Of a stretch of 64,000 nt of DNA, positions 27,415 through 37,280 are shown in pieces. The notes under the pieces were generated by a model. The model was not told the origin of the DNA. It saw only the letters and a list, made by a program, of their open reading frames with translations, and did not search any database. The position numbers and the translations under genes were made by a program. This stretch comes from Acidaminobacter sp. JC074 (GTDB lineage Bacteria; Bacillota; Clostridia; Peptostreptococcales; Acidaminobacteraceae). Numbering within the stretch: position 1 is the first letter of the stretch; every line of letters begins with the position of its first letter. The stretch spans positions 102,892 through 166,891 of the forward strand of contig NZ_VANV01000007.1 in NCBI RefSeq assembly GCF_022496765.1, written 5' to 3'.

Positions 27415-28230
27415 CTACTCTAGTGTATATAGTGCAGAATCAACAATCGGTCTGTAACCAATTTTCTGATAGATGCTGTTTGAAGTTGGATTTGAAAGGT
27501 CTGTGTATAAAGAACAGTACTTATGACTTTTTAGAGCATAGAGACTGACTTCTGCAACTAAAGCAGTGGCATAGCCCTTTCTTCTCTCGTGATCTGGTGT
27601 ATAAACCATGCTTACAGTGACACCATCACCTACTGAACGTCTAAGAGCAGTCATGGAAACCGCACCATTATCATCCCAAATAAACATGGTCTTGTTTTCT
27701 ATATCAGCTTTTCTATTTTTTCTAATTACCTCTCGATCGATTGTGCCTTCAAAGGCAAACTCAATCGTCCAGTCAATTAATAAGTCTAAATCTTCCATTC
27801 TAGCAAATCTCATATAACCACTAGGCTTATTAATCTCATCTACCTTATCTAGTCTGTAAATTCTCTGTGACATCATCAGAGATAAGCTTTTAGAGTCCAC
27901 TTGATTAAGCGCTTCTACAAACTGATCTACAAAAGGTCTCGGTCCAATAACACCTGGATATTTCAAATCAGCCTTAGCCACAAAATCAGCAGCCGATTTT
28001 AAAGAGGAAGCATCCTCTGTTGCAATTATAATATGCAGTCCACTAATAACCATGACTATCTTAATTTCCTTGTCATGACCTAAACAGTAAAAGTCTTGAC
28101 TGTAATCTCTTTCTTTATTGGCATTCTTTAAAATGCCAATCATCAAAGAATTGGTCACTTCATTTTTGTATAAGAACGATTGAACTTCTGGATAGAAGTC
28201 AAATGGTGTTTTGTAAACTTCAAATTTCAT
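27415..28230 (-). CDS. GNAT-family N-acetyltransferase
   Basis: A 271-residue protein. The C-terminal half (about 135-271) is a GNAT fold with the acetyl-CoA binding motif YTPDHERRKGYATALVAEVS and a closing beta strand LYTDLSNPTSNSIYQKIGY. The N-terminal half is less conserved and resembles the two-domain GNAT proteins with a degenerate first copy. The acceptor is unknown. It is flanked by gaps of about 90 and 115 bases and appears monocistronic. Confidence 0.85.
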   Translation of the reverse strand: MKFEVYKTPFDFYPEVQSFLYKNEVTNSLMIGILKNANKERDYSQDFYCLGHDKEIKIVMVISGLHIIIATEDASSLKSAADFVAKADLKYPGVIGPRPFVDQFVEALNQVDSKSLSLMMSQRIYRLDKVDEINKPSGYMRFARMEDLDLLIDWTIEFAFEGTIDREVIRKNRKADIENKTMFIWDDNGAVSMTALRRSVGDGVTVSMVYTPDHERRKGYATALVAEVSLYALKSHKYCSLYTDLSNPTSNSIYQKIGYRPIVDSALYTLE

Positions 28231-28317
28231 AATTGCCTCCTTTGTATTTCTAAATAGTTTAACAGATATTGAAAGCAGAAGTTATGTATAAAACTAATTG
28301 AAACAATCTCCACCTAA

Positions 28318-28342
28318 AAGTAAGGTAGCACGGCTACCTTAC
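28318..28342 (-). terminator. Rho-independent terminator of the ppdK operon
   Basis: A perfect 10-bp stem, GTAAGGTAGC (28320-28329) with GCTACCTTAC (28333-28342) and a three-base loop, followed by TTTTAGG on the minus strand. Confidence 0.8.
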
Positions 28343-28347
28343 TGATA

Positions 28348-30927
28348 TTATTTTAACGCCGCTTGTGCAGCTGCTAATTTAGCAATTGGAATCCTGTATG
28401 GTGAACAAGAAACATAATTAAGACCAATCTTATGACAGAAATGGATAGAGTTTGGCTCACCACCGTGCTCACCACAGATACCCATCTTCATATCAGCCTT
28501 AAAAGAACGACCAGAGTTGACAGCAATCTCCATCAATCTACCGACACCTGTTTGATCCACACTTTCAAATGGATCCACATCAAATACCTTATGGTTGACA
28601 TACTCATGGATAAACTTAGAAGAGTCATCTCTAGAGAAACCTAAAGTCATCTGAGTTAAGTCATTGGTACCAAATGAGAAGAATTCTGCTTCTTTTGCAA
28701 TTTCATCTGCTGTTAAAGCTGCTCTTGGCACTTCAATCATAGTGCCCACTGTAAATGTACAAGTGTGATTTCTTTCTTCAAGTACCTTATGAGCTGTTTC
28801 GATAACAAGGGTCTTCATAAGAGACAATTCTTTTGTAAAACCTACTAGAGGAATCATGATTTCAGGCTCAATGGTCATACCTTCATCCTGTAAGTCACAT
28901 ACCGCATTAAAGATAGCCTTAACTTGCATCTCATAGATTTCAGGATAAGTTATGCCAAGTCTACAACCTCTATGGCCAAGCATAGGATTGACTTCTTCTA
29001 AATTCTTGATACGCTCTTTAATGGCTCCCATAGGCTTTTTCACCATGTCTGCAAGAACTGATATTTCCTCATCTGTATGTGGTAAAAACTCATGTAACGG
29101 TGGATCTAGAAGCCTGATGGTAATCGGTAGATTTTTCATCAGCTTAAATAAACCATAGAAGTCTTTTTGCTGATAAGGCATCAACTTATCTAAAGCCTTG
29201 AGTCTATCTTCTTTATACTCAGCCAAGATCATACGTCTCATGTCCATGATTCTACTTGGGTCAAAGAACATATGCTCAGTTCTACACAAACCAATACCTT
29301 CAGCACCAAACTTAAGTGCAATGGATGCATCATGTACAGTATCTGCATTGGCACGTACTCTTAATATTCTCTTTTCATCTGCCCAAGCCATTAAGGTATT
29401 AAACTCTTCTGAAAGTGACGCGTCAGCAGTTTCAATGATACCGTCATAAACAATACCAGCTGTACCGTCTAATGAGATTTCATCGCCTTCTACAAAAGTT
29501 CTGTCATCGATGATCATTTGAGTATGGTCACTTGATACAACCACATCATGACAACCTGCTATACAGCATTTACCCATACCTCTTGCAACAACGGCCGCAT
29601 GTGAAGTCATACCACCACGTGACGTTAAAATACCTTCTGCATGAATCATACCTTCAATATCTTCTGGTGATGTTTCTGTTCTGACTAAGATGGCCTTTTC
29701 ACCACTTAAAACCGCTTCTTTTACCCTGTTGGCGTCAAAGTAGATTTTACCTGATGCAGCACCTGGAGATGCTGGTAGACCTTCAGCCAATGCTTTTGCT
29801 TTTCCTTTAGACTCTTCTGAAAATGTTGGGTGTAAGAGTTGGTGAATCTGATTAGGTTCAACACGCATAATAGCTGTTGTTTTATCAATAACACCCTCTT
29901 TTACCATATCTACAGCAATTCTTATTGCAGCCTGAGCTGTACGTTTACCCGTTCTAGTTTGTAATAAGAAGAGCTTGCCATTTTCAATTGTAAACTCAAT
30001 ATCTTGCATGTCTTTGTAGTGTGCTTCTAAGACATCTGTTACATCTATAAACTGCTTGAATACTTCCGGCAAAGATTCTTCTAGTGTAGAAATATGTTTT
30101 GGTGTTCGTATACCCGCCACAACATCTTCACCTTGGGCGTTTAATAGGTATTCACCGTAAACACCATTTTCACCTGTCGATGGGTTTCTTGTAAATGCAA
30201 CACCTGTACCTGAACGTTCCCCCGTATTACCAAAGACCATCTCTTGAATGTTGACAGCAGTACCTAAGTCATCAGGGATCTGATTGATCTTTCTGTAAAC
30301 TATGGCTCTATGATTGTTCCATGATTCAAATACAGCATTGATAGCTTGGTACATCTGCTCTTTTGCATCTTGCGGGAATGGGGATCTTGTTTCTTTTAAT
30401 ACAACCCCCTTAAACTCTTCTACAATCTTTCTAAGATTGACAACATTCTTTTCTTTAAATCTTTGGTAGATTTTATCAAACTTGTACTTTTCAATGCCTA
30501 GTACAACATCTGCAAACATCTGTATCAAACGTCTGTATGCATCAAATGCAAAAACAGGGTCACTATTTTCAGCAAGAATCTCCACGGTTTCGTCATTTAA
30601 ACCTAAATTAAGTATGGTATCCATCATACCAGGCATAGAAATAACCGCACCTGATCTAACAGAAACCAACAAGGGATTCTTACCACCCAATGTTTTGCCT
30701 GTTTTCGTTTCAAGATCACTTAGATAGGATTCGATTTGCTCTTTCATATCCTCTGAGATCTTCTTATTATTCTCGTAGTAATTCATACACGCTTTGGTCG
30801 AGATTGTAAATCCATCCGGTACAGGTAGGCCGATTTTTTTCATTTCAGCCAAACCAGCGCCCTTACCGCCTAATTCAGATTTCATCTCTTTGTTACCTTC
30901 TTCAAAAGCATAAACAAACTTAACCAT
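28348..30927 (-). CDS. ppdK: Pyruvate, phosphate dikinase
   Basis: An 859-residue enzyme from the ATG at 30927, chosen over 30951 because GGGAGG lies 4-9 bases ahead. It interconverts pyruvate, ATP and phosphate with PEP, AMP and pyrophosphate. The N-terminal ATP-grasp domain opens with MVKFVYAFEEGN and SELGGKGAGLAEM; the swivelling phosphohistidine domain has GGMTSHAAVVARGMGKCCI with the catalytic His and the regulatory Thr two residues before it; the C-terminal TIM barrel binds PEP and includes GICGEHGGEP. It is the third gene after a CcpN-like repressor and the PPDK regulatory protein, so synthesis and activity are controlled from the same operon. Confidence 0.97.
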   Translation of the reverse strand: MVKFVYAFEEGNKEMKSELGGKGAGLAEMKKIGLPVPDGFTISTKACMNYYENNKKISEDMKEQIESYLSDLETKTGKTLGGKNPLLVSVRSGAVISMPGMMDTILNLGLNDETVEILAENSDPVFAFDAYRRLIQMFADVVLGIEKYKFDKIYQRFKEKNVVNLRKIVEEFKGVVLKETRSPFPQDAKEQMYQAINAVFESWNNHRAIVYRKINQIPDDLGTAVNIQEMVFGNTGERSGTGVAFTRNPSTGENGVYGEYLLNAQGEDVVAGIRTPKHISTLEESLPEVFKQFIDVTDVLEAHYKDMQDIEFTIENGKLFLLQTRTGKRTAQAAIRIAVDMVKEGVIDKTTAIMRVEPNQIHQLLHPTFSEESKGKAKALAEGLPASPGAASGKIYFDANRVKEAVLSGEKAILVRTETSPEDIEGMIHAEGILTSRGGMTSHAAVVARGMGKCCIAGCHDVVVSSDHTQMIIDDRTFVEGDEISLDGTAGIVYDGIIETADASLSEEFNTLMAWADEKRILRVRANADTVHDASIALKFGAEGIGLCRTEHMFFDPSRIMDMRRMILAEYKEDRLKALDKLMPYQQKDFYGLFKLMKNLPITIRLLDPPLHEFLPHTDEEISVLADMVKKPMGAIKERIKNLEEVNPMLGHRGCRLGITYPEIYEMQVKAIFNAVCDLQDEGMTIEPEIMIPLVGFTKELSLMKTLVIETAHKVLEERNHTCTFTVGTMIEVPRAALTADEIAKEAEFFSFGTNDLTQMTLGFSRDDSSKFIHEYVNHKVFDVDPFESVDQTGVGRLMEIAVNSGRSFKADMKMGICGEHGGEPNSIHFCHKIGLNYVSCSPYRIPIAKLAAAQAALK

Positions 30928-30963
30928 TTCTACCTCCCTAATGAAGTCCAAAGCGCCCTTATT

Positions 30964-31773
30964 TTACTCGCTATGGTTTTCCTTCATTATTTCAATAATA
31001 ATATTGGCTGTTTCTTCAACTGCTTTTGTCGCAACATCAATGATCGGACAGTCTATTTCCTTCATTATTCTATCTGCATAATCGAGTTCTTCCAATATAC
31101 GATCAAGATTTGCGTACGTGGCAGTATCACTTAAGCCAAGTGCCTTTAAACGTTCTTGTCTTATCTCGTTAAGTTTAATAGGATTTGTTGTCAGTCCAAT
31201 GATTCTCTCTTTAGGTATTTGATACACTTCTTTTGGGACCGGCACTTCAGGTACCAACGGTACATTCGCGCATTTTAGGTTTTTATTAGCGAGATACATA
31301 CTAAGTGGCGTCTTTGACGTTCTTGATACACCTAGTAAAACAACATCTGCTTTCTTTATACCCCGAGGATCCTTACCATCATCATATTTTACTGCAAATT
31401 CTATTGCTTCTACTTTTTTAAAGTACTTTTCGTCTAATCTACGAATAATGCCTGGTTCATGTTTAGGTTCTAATCCTAAAAAGCTTTGGAATGCATGCAT
31501 GGCTGTACTCATCACATCGATACAAGGAATATCTAATGCCTTACAACGCGTCGTTAATAATTCTCTAAACTCATCTATAACTGTAGTATAAAGAATAATT
31601 GACTTGTGAGCCTCTGCTTCTTCTACGACTTCTTCGATTTGAGACTTTTCTCTTACAAAAGGAAACTTAACAATTTCATACTCTCTGTCAAACTGAGCCG
31701 CAGTCGCGCGAGCAACATACTCTGCAGTTTCACCAATAGAGTCTGATACAATATAAATCACATACTTACCCAT
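30964..31773 (-). CDS. PPDK regulatory protein (bifunctional kinase/phosphorylase, DUF299)
   Basis: A 269-residue member of the PEP synthase/PPDK regulatory family (YqfL in Bacillus). These enzymes inactivate PPDK by ADP-dependent phosphorylation of the active-site Thr and reactivate it by phosphorolysis. The P-loop-like segment is GVSRTSKTPLSMYLA (around 149-163), with YIVSDSIGETAEYVA at the N-terminus and GLTTNPIKLNEIRQERL later. The gene lies 8 bases after the CcpN-like gene and 36 before ppdK; adjacency to ppdK strongly supports PPDK as the target. Confidence 0.94.
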   Translation of the reverse strand: MGKYVIYIVSDSIGETAEYVARATAAQFDREYEIVKFPFVREKSQIEEVVEEAEAHKSIILYTTVIDEFRELLTTRCKALDIPCIDVMSTAMHAFQSFLGLEPKHEPGIIRRLDEKYFKKVEAIEFAVKYDDGKDPRGIKKADVVLLGVSRTSKTPLSMYLANKNLKCANVPLVPEVPVPKEVYQIPKERIIGLTTNPIKLNEIRQERLKALGLSDTATYANLDRILEELDYADRIMKEIDCPIIDVATKAVEETANIIIEIMKENHSE

Positions 31774-31781
31774 ATTACCTC

Positions 31782-32402
31782 CTACTGATTAAATATATCA
31801 ACAAAAAATTCTGTTATGTTGGTCTTTGATATCCTGCCAATCACTTCACATGCTTGATCATCTGTCTTTTTTACAACTGGCATACAGTCAATTTCATGGT
31901 CCATAAGTCTTTTGGCTACATGAACAACAGATTCATCTTCAAGTGCGACATGGATATTAGGCATCCTCGTCATGATTATACCCACTGGCATGGACTTCAT
32001 ATCAGCTCCGCCAATAGATGACTTAATAAAATCCTTTCTAGAAATAACGCCTGCAAGACATTTGTCTGATAAAACAAATATGGTACCGACATCTTCTAAA
32101 AACATGGTTACTATAGCATCATAAATCGAGACCTTTTCATCAACTGCAACAGATCTAGACATAATGTCTTGGACCTTCGTTTTTGTGACTTCATTCACCA
32201 CTTGACTCTCAAGGGTATCACCAACAAAGCAATAACCCACCTTAGGTCTTGCCTCTAGAATATTCATCTTTGTTAATATCGATAAATCAGTTCTTAGCGT
32301 TGAACGTGTCACATTTAAAAGCGTTGCAATCTTCTCACTGGTTATTGGTTCATATTTCTGAACAATATCAATGATATGCCTTTGCCTTTCATTAAACTCC
32401 AT
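31782..32402 (-). CDS. CcpN-like transcriptional repressor (HTH + CBS pair)
   Basis: A 206-residue regulator. Residues 1-65 are a helix-turn-helix (ITSEKIATLLNVTRSTLRTDLSIL), and 75-200 hold two CBS domains that bind adenine nucleotides. In Bacillus the homologue CcpN represses gluconeogenic genes and sits beside yqfL. Here it is the first gene of the operon with the PPDK regulator and ppdK, so it probably senses energy or carbon state and controls PEP synthesis and itself. Candidate operators lie in the upstream gap. Confidence 0.9.
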   Translation of the reverse strand: MEFNERQRHIIDIVQKYEPITSEKIATLLNVTRSTLRTDLSILTKMNILEARPKVGYCFVGDTLESQVVNEVTKTKVQDIMSRSVAVDEKVSIYDAIVTMFLEDVGTIFVLSDKCLAGVISRKDFIKSSIGGADMKSMPVGIIMTRMPNIHVALEDESVVHVAKRLMDHEIDCMPVVKKTDDQACEVIGRISKTNITEFFVDIFNQ

Positions 32403-32447
32403 ACTCCCTCCTTAAAAGCTGATGTGTGTCCAACGAATAAGTATATG

Positions 32448-32625
32448 TGATGCACTATTCGAAGTATATCATCATACATACTGTATATAGTGCATCATAT
32501 TTGTTGATTAATTCATTATGTCACATCATTTATAATTTGTACAGACTTTTTTTGATAAAAATATCACGATTTTTTCAATATACCATATTATATCATAGCT
32601 TTTAAGGAAATGGTGCATCATATTT
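32448..32625. promoter_or_regulatory. Repeated operator-like motifs upstream of the CcpN-like gene
   Basis: TGATGCACTAT (32448-32458) is the exact inverse of ATAGTGCATCA (32487-32497), 39 bases centre to centre. GTGCATCATATTT occurs twice in direct orientation, at 32490-32502 and 32613-32625. The three copies occupy the gene-free region between the repressor gene and glyQS (32403-32684), so they are probable binding sites for the CcpN-like protein. The rest of the gap is AT-rich and shows no gene. Confidence 0.6.
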
Positions 32626-32680
32626 CAGAATAATTTAAGGTATCTAGCCTTTCCTTATTCACGAAAACAAGTTTTCTAAC

Positions 32681-32712
32681 CAAAGAAAAACTCTGTGAAA
32701 AACACAGAGTTT
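32681..32712 (-). terminator. Rho-independent terminator of glyQS
   Basis: AAACTCTGTG (32688-32697) with CACAGAGTTT (32703-32712) and a five-base loop, then TTCTTTGG on the minus strand. Confidence 0.85.
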
Positions 32713-32716
32713 AAAC

Positions 32717-34099
32717 TTAAAATGCTACTTTATCACCTATATACTTCACAAGGTCTTCAATCTTTACTCTTGTTTGTTCCATAGTATCTCGATCTCTAAT
32801 TGTAACAGACTTATCTTCTAAAGATTCAAAGTCAAAAGTGATACAGAATGGCGTACCAATCTCATCATGTCTTCTATAACGCTTACCAATAGAACCAGAC
32901 TCATCGTATTCTACATTAAAGTGCGCTGCCAACATTTCATAAACCTCTAAAGATTCATCTTTTAGCTTCTTAGATAATGGGAATACAGCAGCCTTAAATG
33001 GTGCAAGTGCTGGATGGAACTTAAGTACAGATCTTGTAGACTCATCTTCTAATACTTCTTCTTCATAAGCATTGATTAAGAATGCTAAAGCAATTCTGTC
33101 AGCACCTACAGATGGTTCAATACAGTAAGGGATGTACTTTTCATTTGTTACTGGATCTACATAGTTGAGTTCAGTACCTGAATGCTCAGAATGACGCTTT
33201 AAGTCGAAGTCCGTTCTGTCAGCAATACCCCAAACTTCACCCCAACCAAATGGGAACAAGAACTCAATATCACTTGTTGCATTAGAGTAGTGAGATAGTT
33301 CATCTTCACCATGGTCTCTAAATCTTAAAGCTTCTGGCTTCATACCTAAATCTGTTAACCAGTTCATACAGAAATCTTTCCAGTATGCAAACCACTCTAA
33401 GTCATCACCTGGCTTACAGAAGAATTCAAGCTCCATTTGTTCGAACTCTCTCGTTCTGAAAGTAAAATTACCTGGTGTGATTTCATTTCTAAAAGATTTA
33501 CCAATTTGACCAATACCGAATGGTACTTTCTTTCTAGACGTTCTTTGGATAGCCTTGAAGTTGACAAAGATACCTTGTGCAGTCTCTGGTCTTAAATATA
33601 TTTCAGTTGAGCTGTCATCTGTTACACCTTGATGTGTTTTAAACATTAAGTTGAACTGACGAATGCCAGTGTAGTCTCTTTTACCACAGTTTGGACAGTT
33701 GATTTCATTTTCTTCAATATAATCAACCATCTGCTCATTTGTCCAACCTTCTACAACCTGAACACAGTCTTTTCTTACCATGTACTCTTCGATTAATTGG
33801 TCGGCTCTGTAACGTGTTTTACAAGCTTTACAATCCATTAATGGATCATTGAAACCACCAACGTGACCTGAAGCCACCCATGTTTGTGTGTTCATTAAAA
33901 TCGCTGCATCCATACCAACGTTATATGGCGACTGTTGGATAAACTTCTTCCACCATAACTGCTTAACATTGTTTTTAAGCTCAACGCCTAATGGACCATA
34001 ATCCCACGCATTTGCCAGACCACCGTAAATGTCTGAACCTGGGAATACAAAACCTCTAGATTTTGCTAATGATACGATTTTCTCCATAGTTACACTCAT
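32717..34099 (-). CDS. glyQS: Glycyl-tRNA synthetase (single-chain, alpha2 type)
   Basis: A 460-residue class II synthetase charging tRNA-Gly. It is the eukaryote/archaea-like dimeric form (often called glyS or GRS1), not the alpha2beta2 GlyQ/GlyS. The N-terminus has [25 protein letters not shown]; motif 2 contains [24 protein letters not shown]; motif 3 is [17 protein letters not shown] Cys4-like insertion (CKACKTRY and [11 protein letters not shown]) lies near 92-145. Expression is controlled by the T-box leader directly upstream. Confidence 0.96.
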   Translation of the reverse strand: MSVTMEKIVSLAKSRGFVFPGSDIYGGLANAWDYGPLGVELKNNVKQLWWKKFIQQSPYNVGMDAAILMNTQTWVASGHVGGFNDPLMDCKACKTRYRADQLIEEYMVRKDCVQVVEGWTNEQMVDYIEENEINCPNCGKRDYTGIRQFNLMFKTHQGVTDDSSTEIYLRPETAQGIFVNFKAIQRTSRKKVPFGIGQIGKSFRNEITPGNFTFRTREFEQMELEFFCKPGDDLEWFAYWKDFCMNWLTDLGMKPEALRFRDHGEDELSHYSNATSDIEFLFPFGWGEVWGIADRTDFDLKRHSEHSGTELNYVDPVTNEKYIPYCIEPSVGADRIALAFLINAYEEEVLEDESTRSVLKFHPALAPFKAAVFPLSKKLKDESLEVYEMLAAHFNVEYDESGSIGKRYRRHDEIGTPFCITFDFESLEDKSVTIRDRDTMEQTRVKIEDLVKYIGDKVAF

Positions 34100-34117
34100 A
34101 TTTTTCCTCCTTCTTTT

Positions 34118-34325
34118 TCCTGAGGCAAAAAATATAAAAATCTCCCGCCTCTACTATAAAAGTAGGGACGAAAGATATCTTCCGCGGTTCCACCCTAATT
34201 GATGCTAAGCACCCTCTCAGTTGAATATGCTCAAAAGCGCCCTTCACTCTCCCTCGATATCTGTTTACACCAACCACAGACTCTCTACCATCTCAGAATC
34301 GCTACTCCTCTTTCTCATAGCATTA
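34118..34325 (-). promoter_or_regulatory. Glycine T-box riboswitch
   Basis: The leader carries the T-box sequence AGGGTGGAACCGCGG (34196-34182), which binds the uncharged tRNA acceptor end. A 15-bp terminator follows (34176-34162 with 34154-34140, one mismatch) and then a T-rich run. Upstream, Stem I elements such as AGTA near 34307 and GGTTGGTG near 34265 are visible, and a GGC triplet in AAGGGCGC near 34240 is a candidate specifier. Uncharged tRNA-Gly should block termination and switch on glyQS. Confidence 0.93.
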
Positions 34326-34376
34326 TTAATATATAAGCATTTTAGCACACTGGGCTAAATACTGCAATGCTTATTT

Positions 34377-34407
34377 AAAAAAAAGAAAACCTGTGATAAA
34401 TCACAGG
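34377..34407 (-). terminator. Rho-independent terminator of the era-recO operon
   Basis: CCTGTGA (34390-34396), loop of four, TCACAGG (34401-34407), then TTTTCTTTTTTTT on the minus strand. Confidence 0.88.
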
Positions 34408-34413
34408 CAAGTT

Positions 34414-35031
34414 TTATTCTTCATCGTTTTCTTTTAATTCTTCTTCGAATGCTTCATCGTACTCTTCAGTCACTTCTTCTGTTACCTCAATAGTTACTTC
34501 ACCATTCTCTTCAGTCACATCTACGTTGACATTTCTTTCACGCTTAACATGAGGATCTTGAACATGTTGTTTTGTCGTCTCATAAACTTCTTTAGCTTTG
34601 TCTTTTGTCTGCTTCATCACCTCTGAAGCTTTTTCATTGACATTGATGATTTCACCATCTTCTTTATGGATCTTAATCACACAACCTGTTGCTAATGATG
34701 CAATTAAACCAACAACTGTTGCTGAAGTTAAGAATACTGCACCTAAAGCACCAACTGTTACAGGAATGTTCATGATTTTTTCATCATCTTTTTCTACAAC
34801 AATTCTGTTCACATTGCCTTGCTTTAAAATGTCTTTCATCGTCTTAATAACTTCATTACCAAAATCAGAAGCGTTTTGCGTAAATTTATCCATCTGTGGT
34901 TTTTCATTATCTAAAAGAATGATAGCTTCTAAGACATCACCATCTGTCTTTTCTAGTGCTTCTTTAGCCTTTTGGTACGATACGTGTGTTCTCTCTCTAA
35001 CTTGATCTACTTGTTCTAATGTAATTGACAT
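34414..35031 (-). CDS. DUF4342 protein with N-terminal UBA-like domain
   Basis: A 205-residue protein from the ATG at 35031, which has AAGGAAGG upstream; the open frame extends to 35088 but lacks such a site. Residues 1-45 (VDQVRERTHVSYQKAKEALEKTDGDVLEAIILL) form a UBA/TS-N-type three-helix domain as in EF-Ts. Residues 70-115 carry the DUF4342 core with a hydrophobic segment VGALGAVFLTSATVVGLIASL, probably membrane-associated. The tail is a long charged region ending in repeated Glu/Thr runs. Function is unknown. It is the last gene of the long operon, after recO. Confidence 0.82.
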   Translation of the reverse strand: MSITLEQVDQVRERTHVSYQKAKEALEKTDGDVLEAIILLDNEKPQMDKFTQNASDFGNEVIKTMKDILKQGNVNRIVVEKDDEKIMNIPVTVGALGAVFLTSATVVGLIASLATGCVIKIHKEDGEIINVNEKASEVMKQTKDKAKEVYETTKQHVQDPHVKRERNVNVDVTEENGEVTIEVTEEVTEEYDEAFEEELKENDEE

Positions 35032-35087
35032 AGTAACCTTCCTTTCTTCTACCATCTTTATTTTACAACATACATTATAATAATACA

Positions 35088-35843
35088 TTAGGAATGGCTT
35101 GTAATTTCATTAAAATGTTTTAATGTTCTAAAACCTTTCCTCTCTAAATGGTATAAAAGAAACTCATTTAGAATGAAATCTATCTTCTTTACCAGCACAG
35201 GATCTATATCTGTTTCAAGGATTCTTTCTAAATCAGATGCAAGTATAAACTTCATCAGCTTTGGAATCACATGACCAATACGGTAGTTGTCCGGGTAAAG
35301 ATGATAACACTCTTTACATATTACCCCGCCTTCTTCAACTGTAAACTTTGGATCATCAGTTTCCTTACCACAGTTAACACATGAGTTCAGTTCAGGGCGC
35401 AAGCCAATAACATCTAAGAGTTTTAGCTCAAAGGCTATCTTAATCAGATGTTGAACCTTTAAATCATTCGACCCTTCTAAGACCTGTAAAAAAACAAGGA
35501 GTAAGTCAAACAAGCTATTATTGATAATATTTTCTACTGTTACTATATGTGCAAGCTCTAAAAAATATGATGCAATGGTTAATTTGTCAAGATCTTCTCT
35601 GAGATGATAAAAAGCATTTTTTACATCTATGGAAGTCACACTAGAAAGTCTGCCTGACTTTGAAATGGAAAACTCACCATAAACAAAGGGATGAGCACCA
35701 GAAGCCAATTTTGATTTGGGATTTTGAGACCCCTTGACAGCAGCACTCACCTTACCTGCTTTTCTTGTAAAAATGGTTAAGATCTTATCGTAATCAGATA
35801 CCTTTACACGTTTAAGTACAATACCATCCGTTACTATATACAT
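35088..35843 (-). CDS. recO: DNA repair protein RecO
   Basis: A 251-residue recombination mediator that helps load RecA in the RecFOR pathway. The N-terminal OB fold begins [34 protein letters not shown]-like (here [14 protein letters not shown]). The zinc finger is visible as CVNCGK and CKEC (about 162-186). It follows mgtE by 7 bases and belongs to the era-recO cluster conserved in Firmicutes. Confidence 0.95.
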   Translation of the reverse strand: [251 protein letters not shown]

Positions 35844-35850
35844 AAGCCCT

Positions 35851-37236
35851 CTATAACATATTGTTTAAAAGTGTGATAACAAGTGAAAAGTAAATCGTTA
35901 ATCCTGTTATATCCACGGTCATAGTGATAAATGGTGCAGAAGCCACCGCCGGGTCGACACCAACTTTTTTAAATATAAGAGGTACAACCGTACCGATTGT
36001 AGAAGCTGCAAGCATATTTGCCCACATAGAAAGCCCCACAACAACCGCTAATAGTGGTGACACATCATAAATAAGATAAGATGCTACTAAGGCAATACCA
36101 GAGCAAAAGAGTCCTACCAAAAGACCAACAGACATCTCATGGAAAATAGTCTTCCAAACTTCTATACCTGAAATATTACCAATGGCAATGTTTCTTACAG
36201 TAATGGTAGATGACTGAGTCCCAATATTACCACCCATACCAGCAAGAATTGGTATAAAGATAGCAAGTACAGCATTAGAATCCAATGTGCTTTGATAGTT
36301 CTTAATGATCGATGCAGATAACATACCTCCGAAAAGGGTTACAATTAACCAAGGCAGTCTAGACCTTAATGAGTTTAAGATTCTTATATGCATCTTTTCT
36401 TCGTAGTTTTCTACTTCCAGTTCACTGGCACCGGCGATCTTTAAGATATCTTCTGTTGCCTCTTCTTCTAAGACATCGACGATATCATCGACTGTGATGA
36501 TACCCTTCATATGGTCAAAATCATCAATAACAGGCACTGCTAAGAAGTCATATTTCGATACGACTCTAGCAACTTCTTCCTGGTCATCAGATACATTTAC
36601 ACTGATAACACGTGTATTCATGATATCTTTAACCTTATCTTTAGGATCCGCAACAATCAGGTCCCTAAGCGAAACTACCCCTGATAACTTTTCGTACTCA
36701 TCGATGACAAACAGGTAGTAAATGGTCTCTGCATCCGGTGCATGATCTCTTAGATATTCTATGGCGTATTCTATACTATACTCTTCTTCTAATGAGATAA
36801 ACTCGGTAGTCATTCTACCACCGGCTGTATCCTCATCATAAATCATCAGTTCACGAATATCGTCCTGATCTTCATCGTCAAGAAATCCAATAATTTCTTC
36901 ACTTCTTTTATCATCTAACTCACCAAGGTGATCGGCAATATCATCTAGGGACATTTCATCAAGAATTTCTCTCTTGTCTCTTAATGTTAAGGCCTTTAAG
37001 ATTTCAGAGAAAAGTTCTGAATCAATGTCTTCTAATACCTCGGCTGCTTCTTCTGTATCTAAAGCCTTGATCAGGATATTTCTTTGTGTCTCGTCTAGTT
37101 CTTCGATGATCTCCGTTAAGTCGGCGGAGTGAATGTTATCTACAATGGACTGAAGGGCGGGTATATCGCCTTGATCTATATAGTGCGATACACGTTCTAG
37201 TAATACTTTTAATTCTTCTTCAAATAAGCCTTGCAT
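35851..37236 (-). CDS. mgtE: Magnesium transporter MgtE
   Basis: A 461-residue Mg2+ channel from the ATG at 37236, which has AAAGGAG upstream (the frame extends to 37272). Residues 10-130 form the acidic helical N domain, 130-260 hold two CBS domains that sense cytoplasmic Mg2+, and the final 170 residues have five membrane helices including GGMGGNIGTQSSTITVRNIAIG, which lines the pore. Presence of an ion transporter between era and recO is not the Bacillus order. Confidence 0.95.
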   Translation of the reverse strand: MQGLFEEELKVLLERVSHYIDQGDIPALQSIVDNIHSADLTEIIEELDETQRNILIKALDTEEAAEVLEDIDSELFSEILKALTLRDKREILDEMSLDDIADHLGELDDKRSEEIIGFLDDEDQDDIRELMIYDEDTAGGRMTTEFISLEEEYSIEYAIEYLRDHAPDAETIYYLFVIDEYEKLSGVVSLRDLIVADPKDKVKDIMNTRVISVNVSDDQEEVARVVSKYDFLAVPVIDDFDHMKGIITVDDIVDVLEEEATEDILKIAGASELEVENYEEKMHIRILNSLRSRLPWLIVTLFGGMLSASIIKNYQSTLDSNAVLAIFIPILAGMGGNIGTQSSTITVRNIAIGNISGIEVWKTIFHEMSVGLLVGLFCSGIALVASYLIYDVSPLLAVVVGLSMWANMLAASTIGTVVPLIFKKVGVDPAVASAPFITMTVDITGLTIYFSLVITLLNNML

Positions 37237-37280
37237 GTTTTCACTCCTTTCTTGACGGACAAAAACTAGCAAATTACTTG

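Noticed and set aside
34056..34277. A 73-codon minus-strand frame upstream of glyQS
   Set aside because: It coincides with the T-box leader, including the conserved T-box sequence and terminator.
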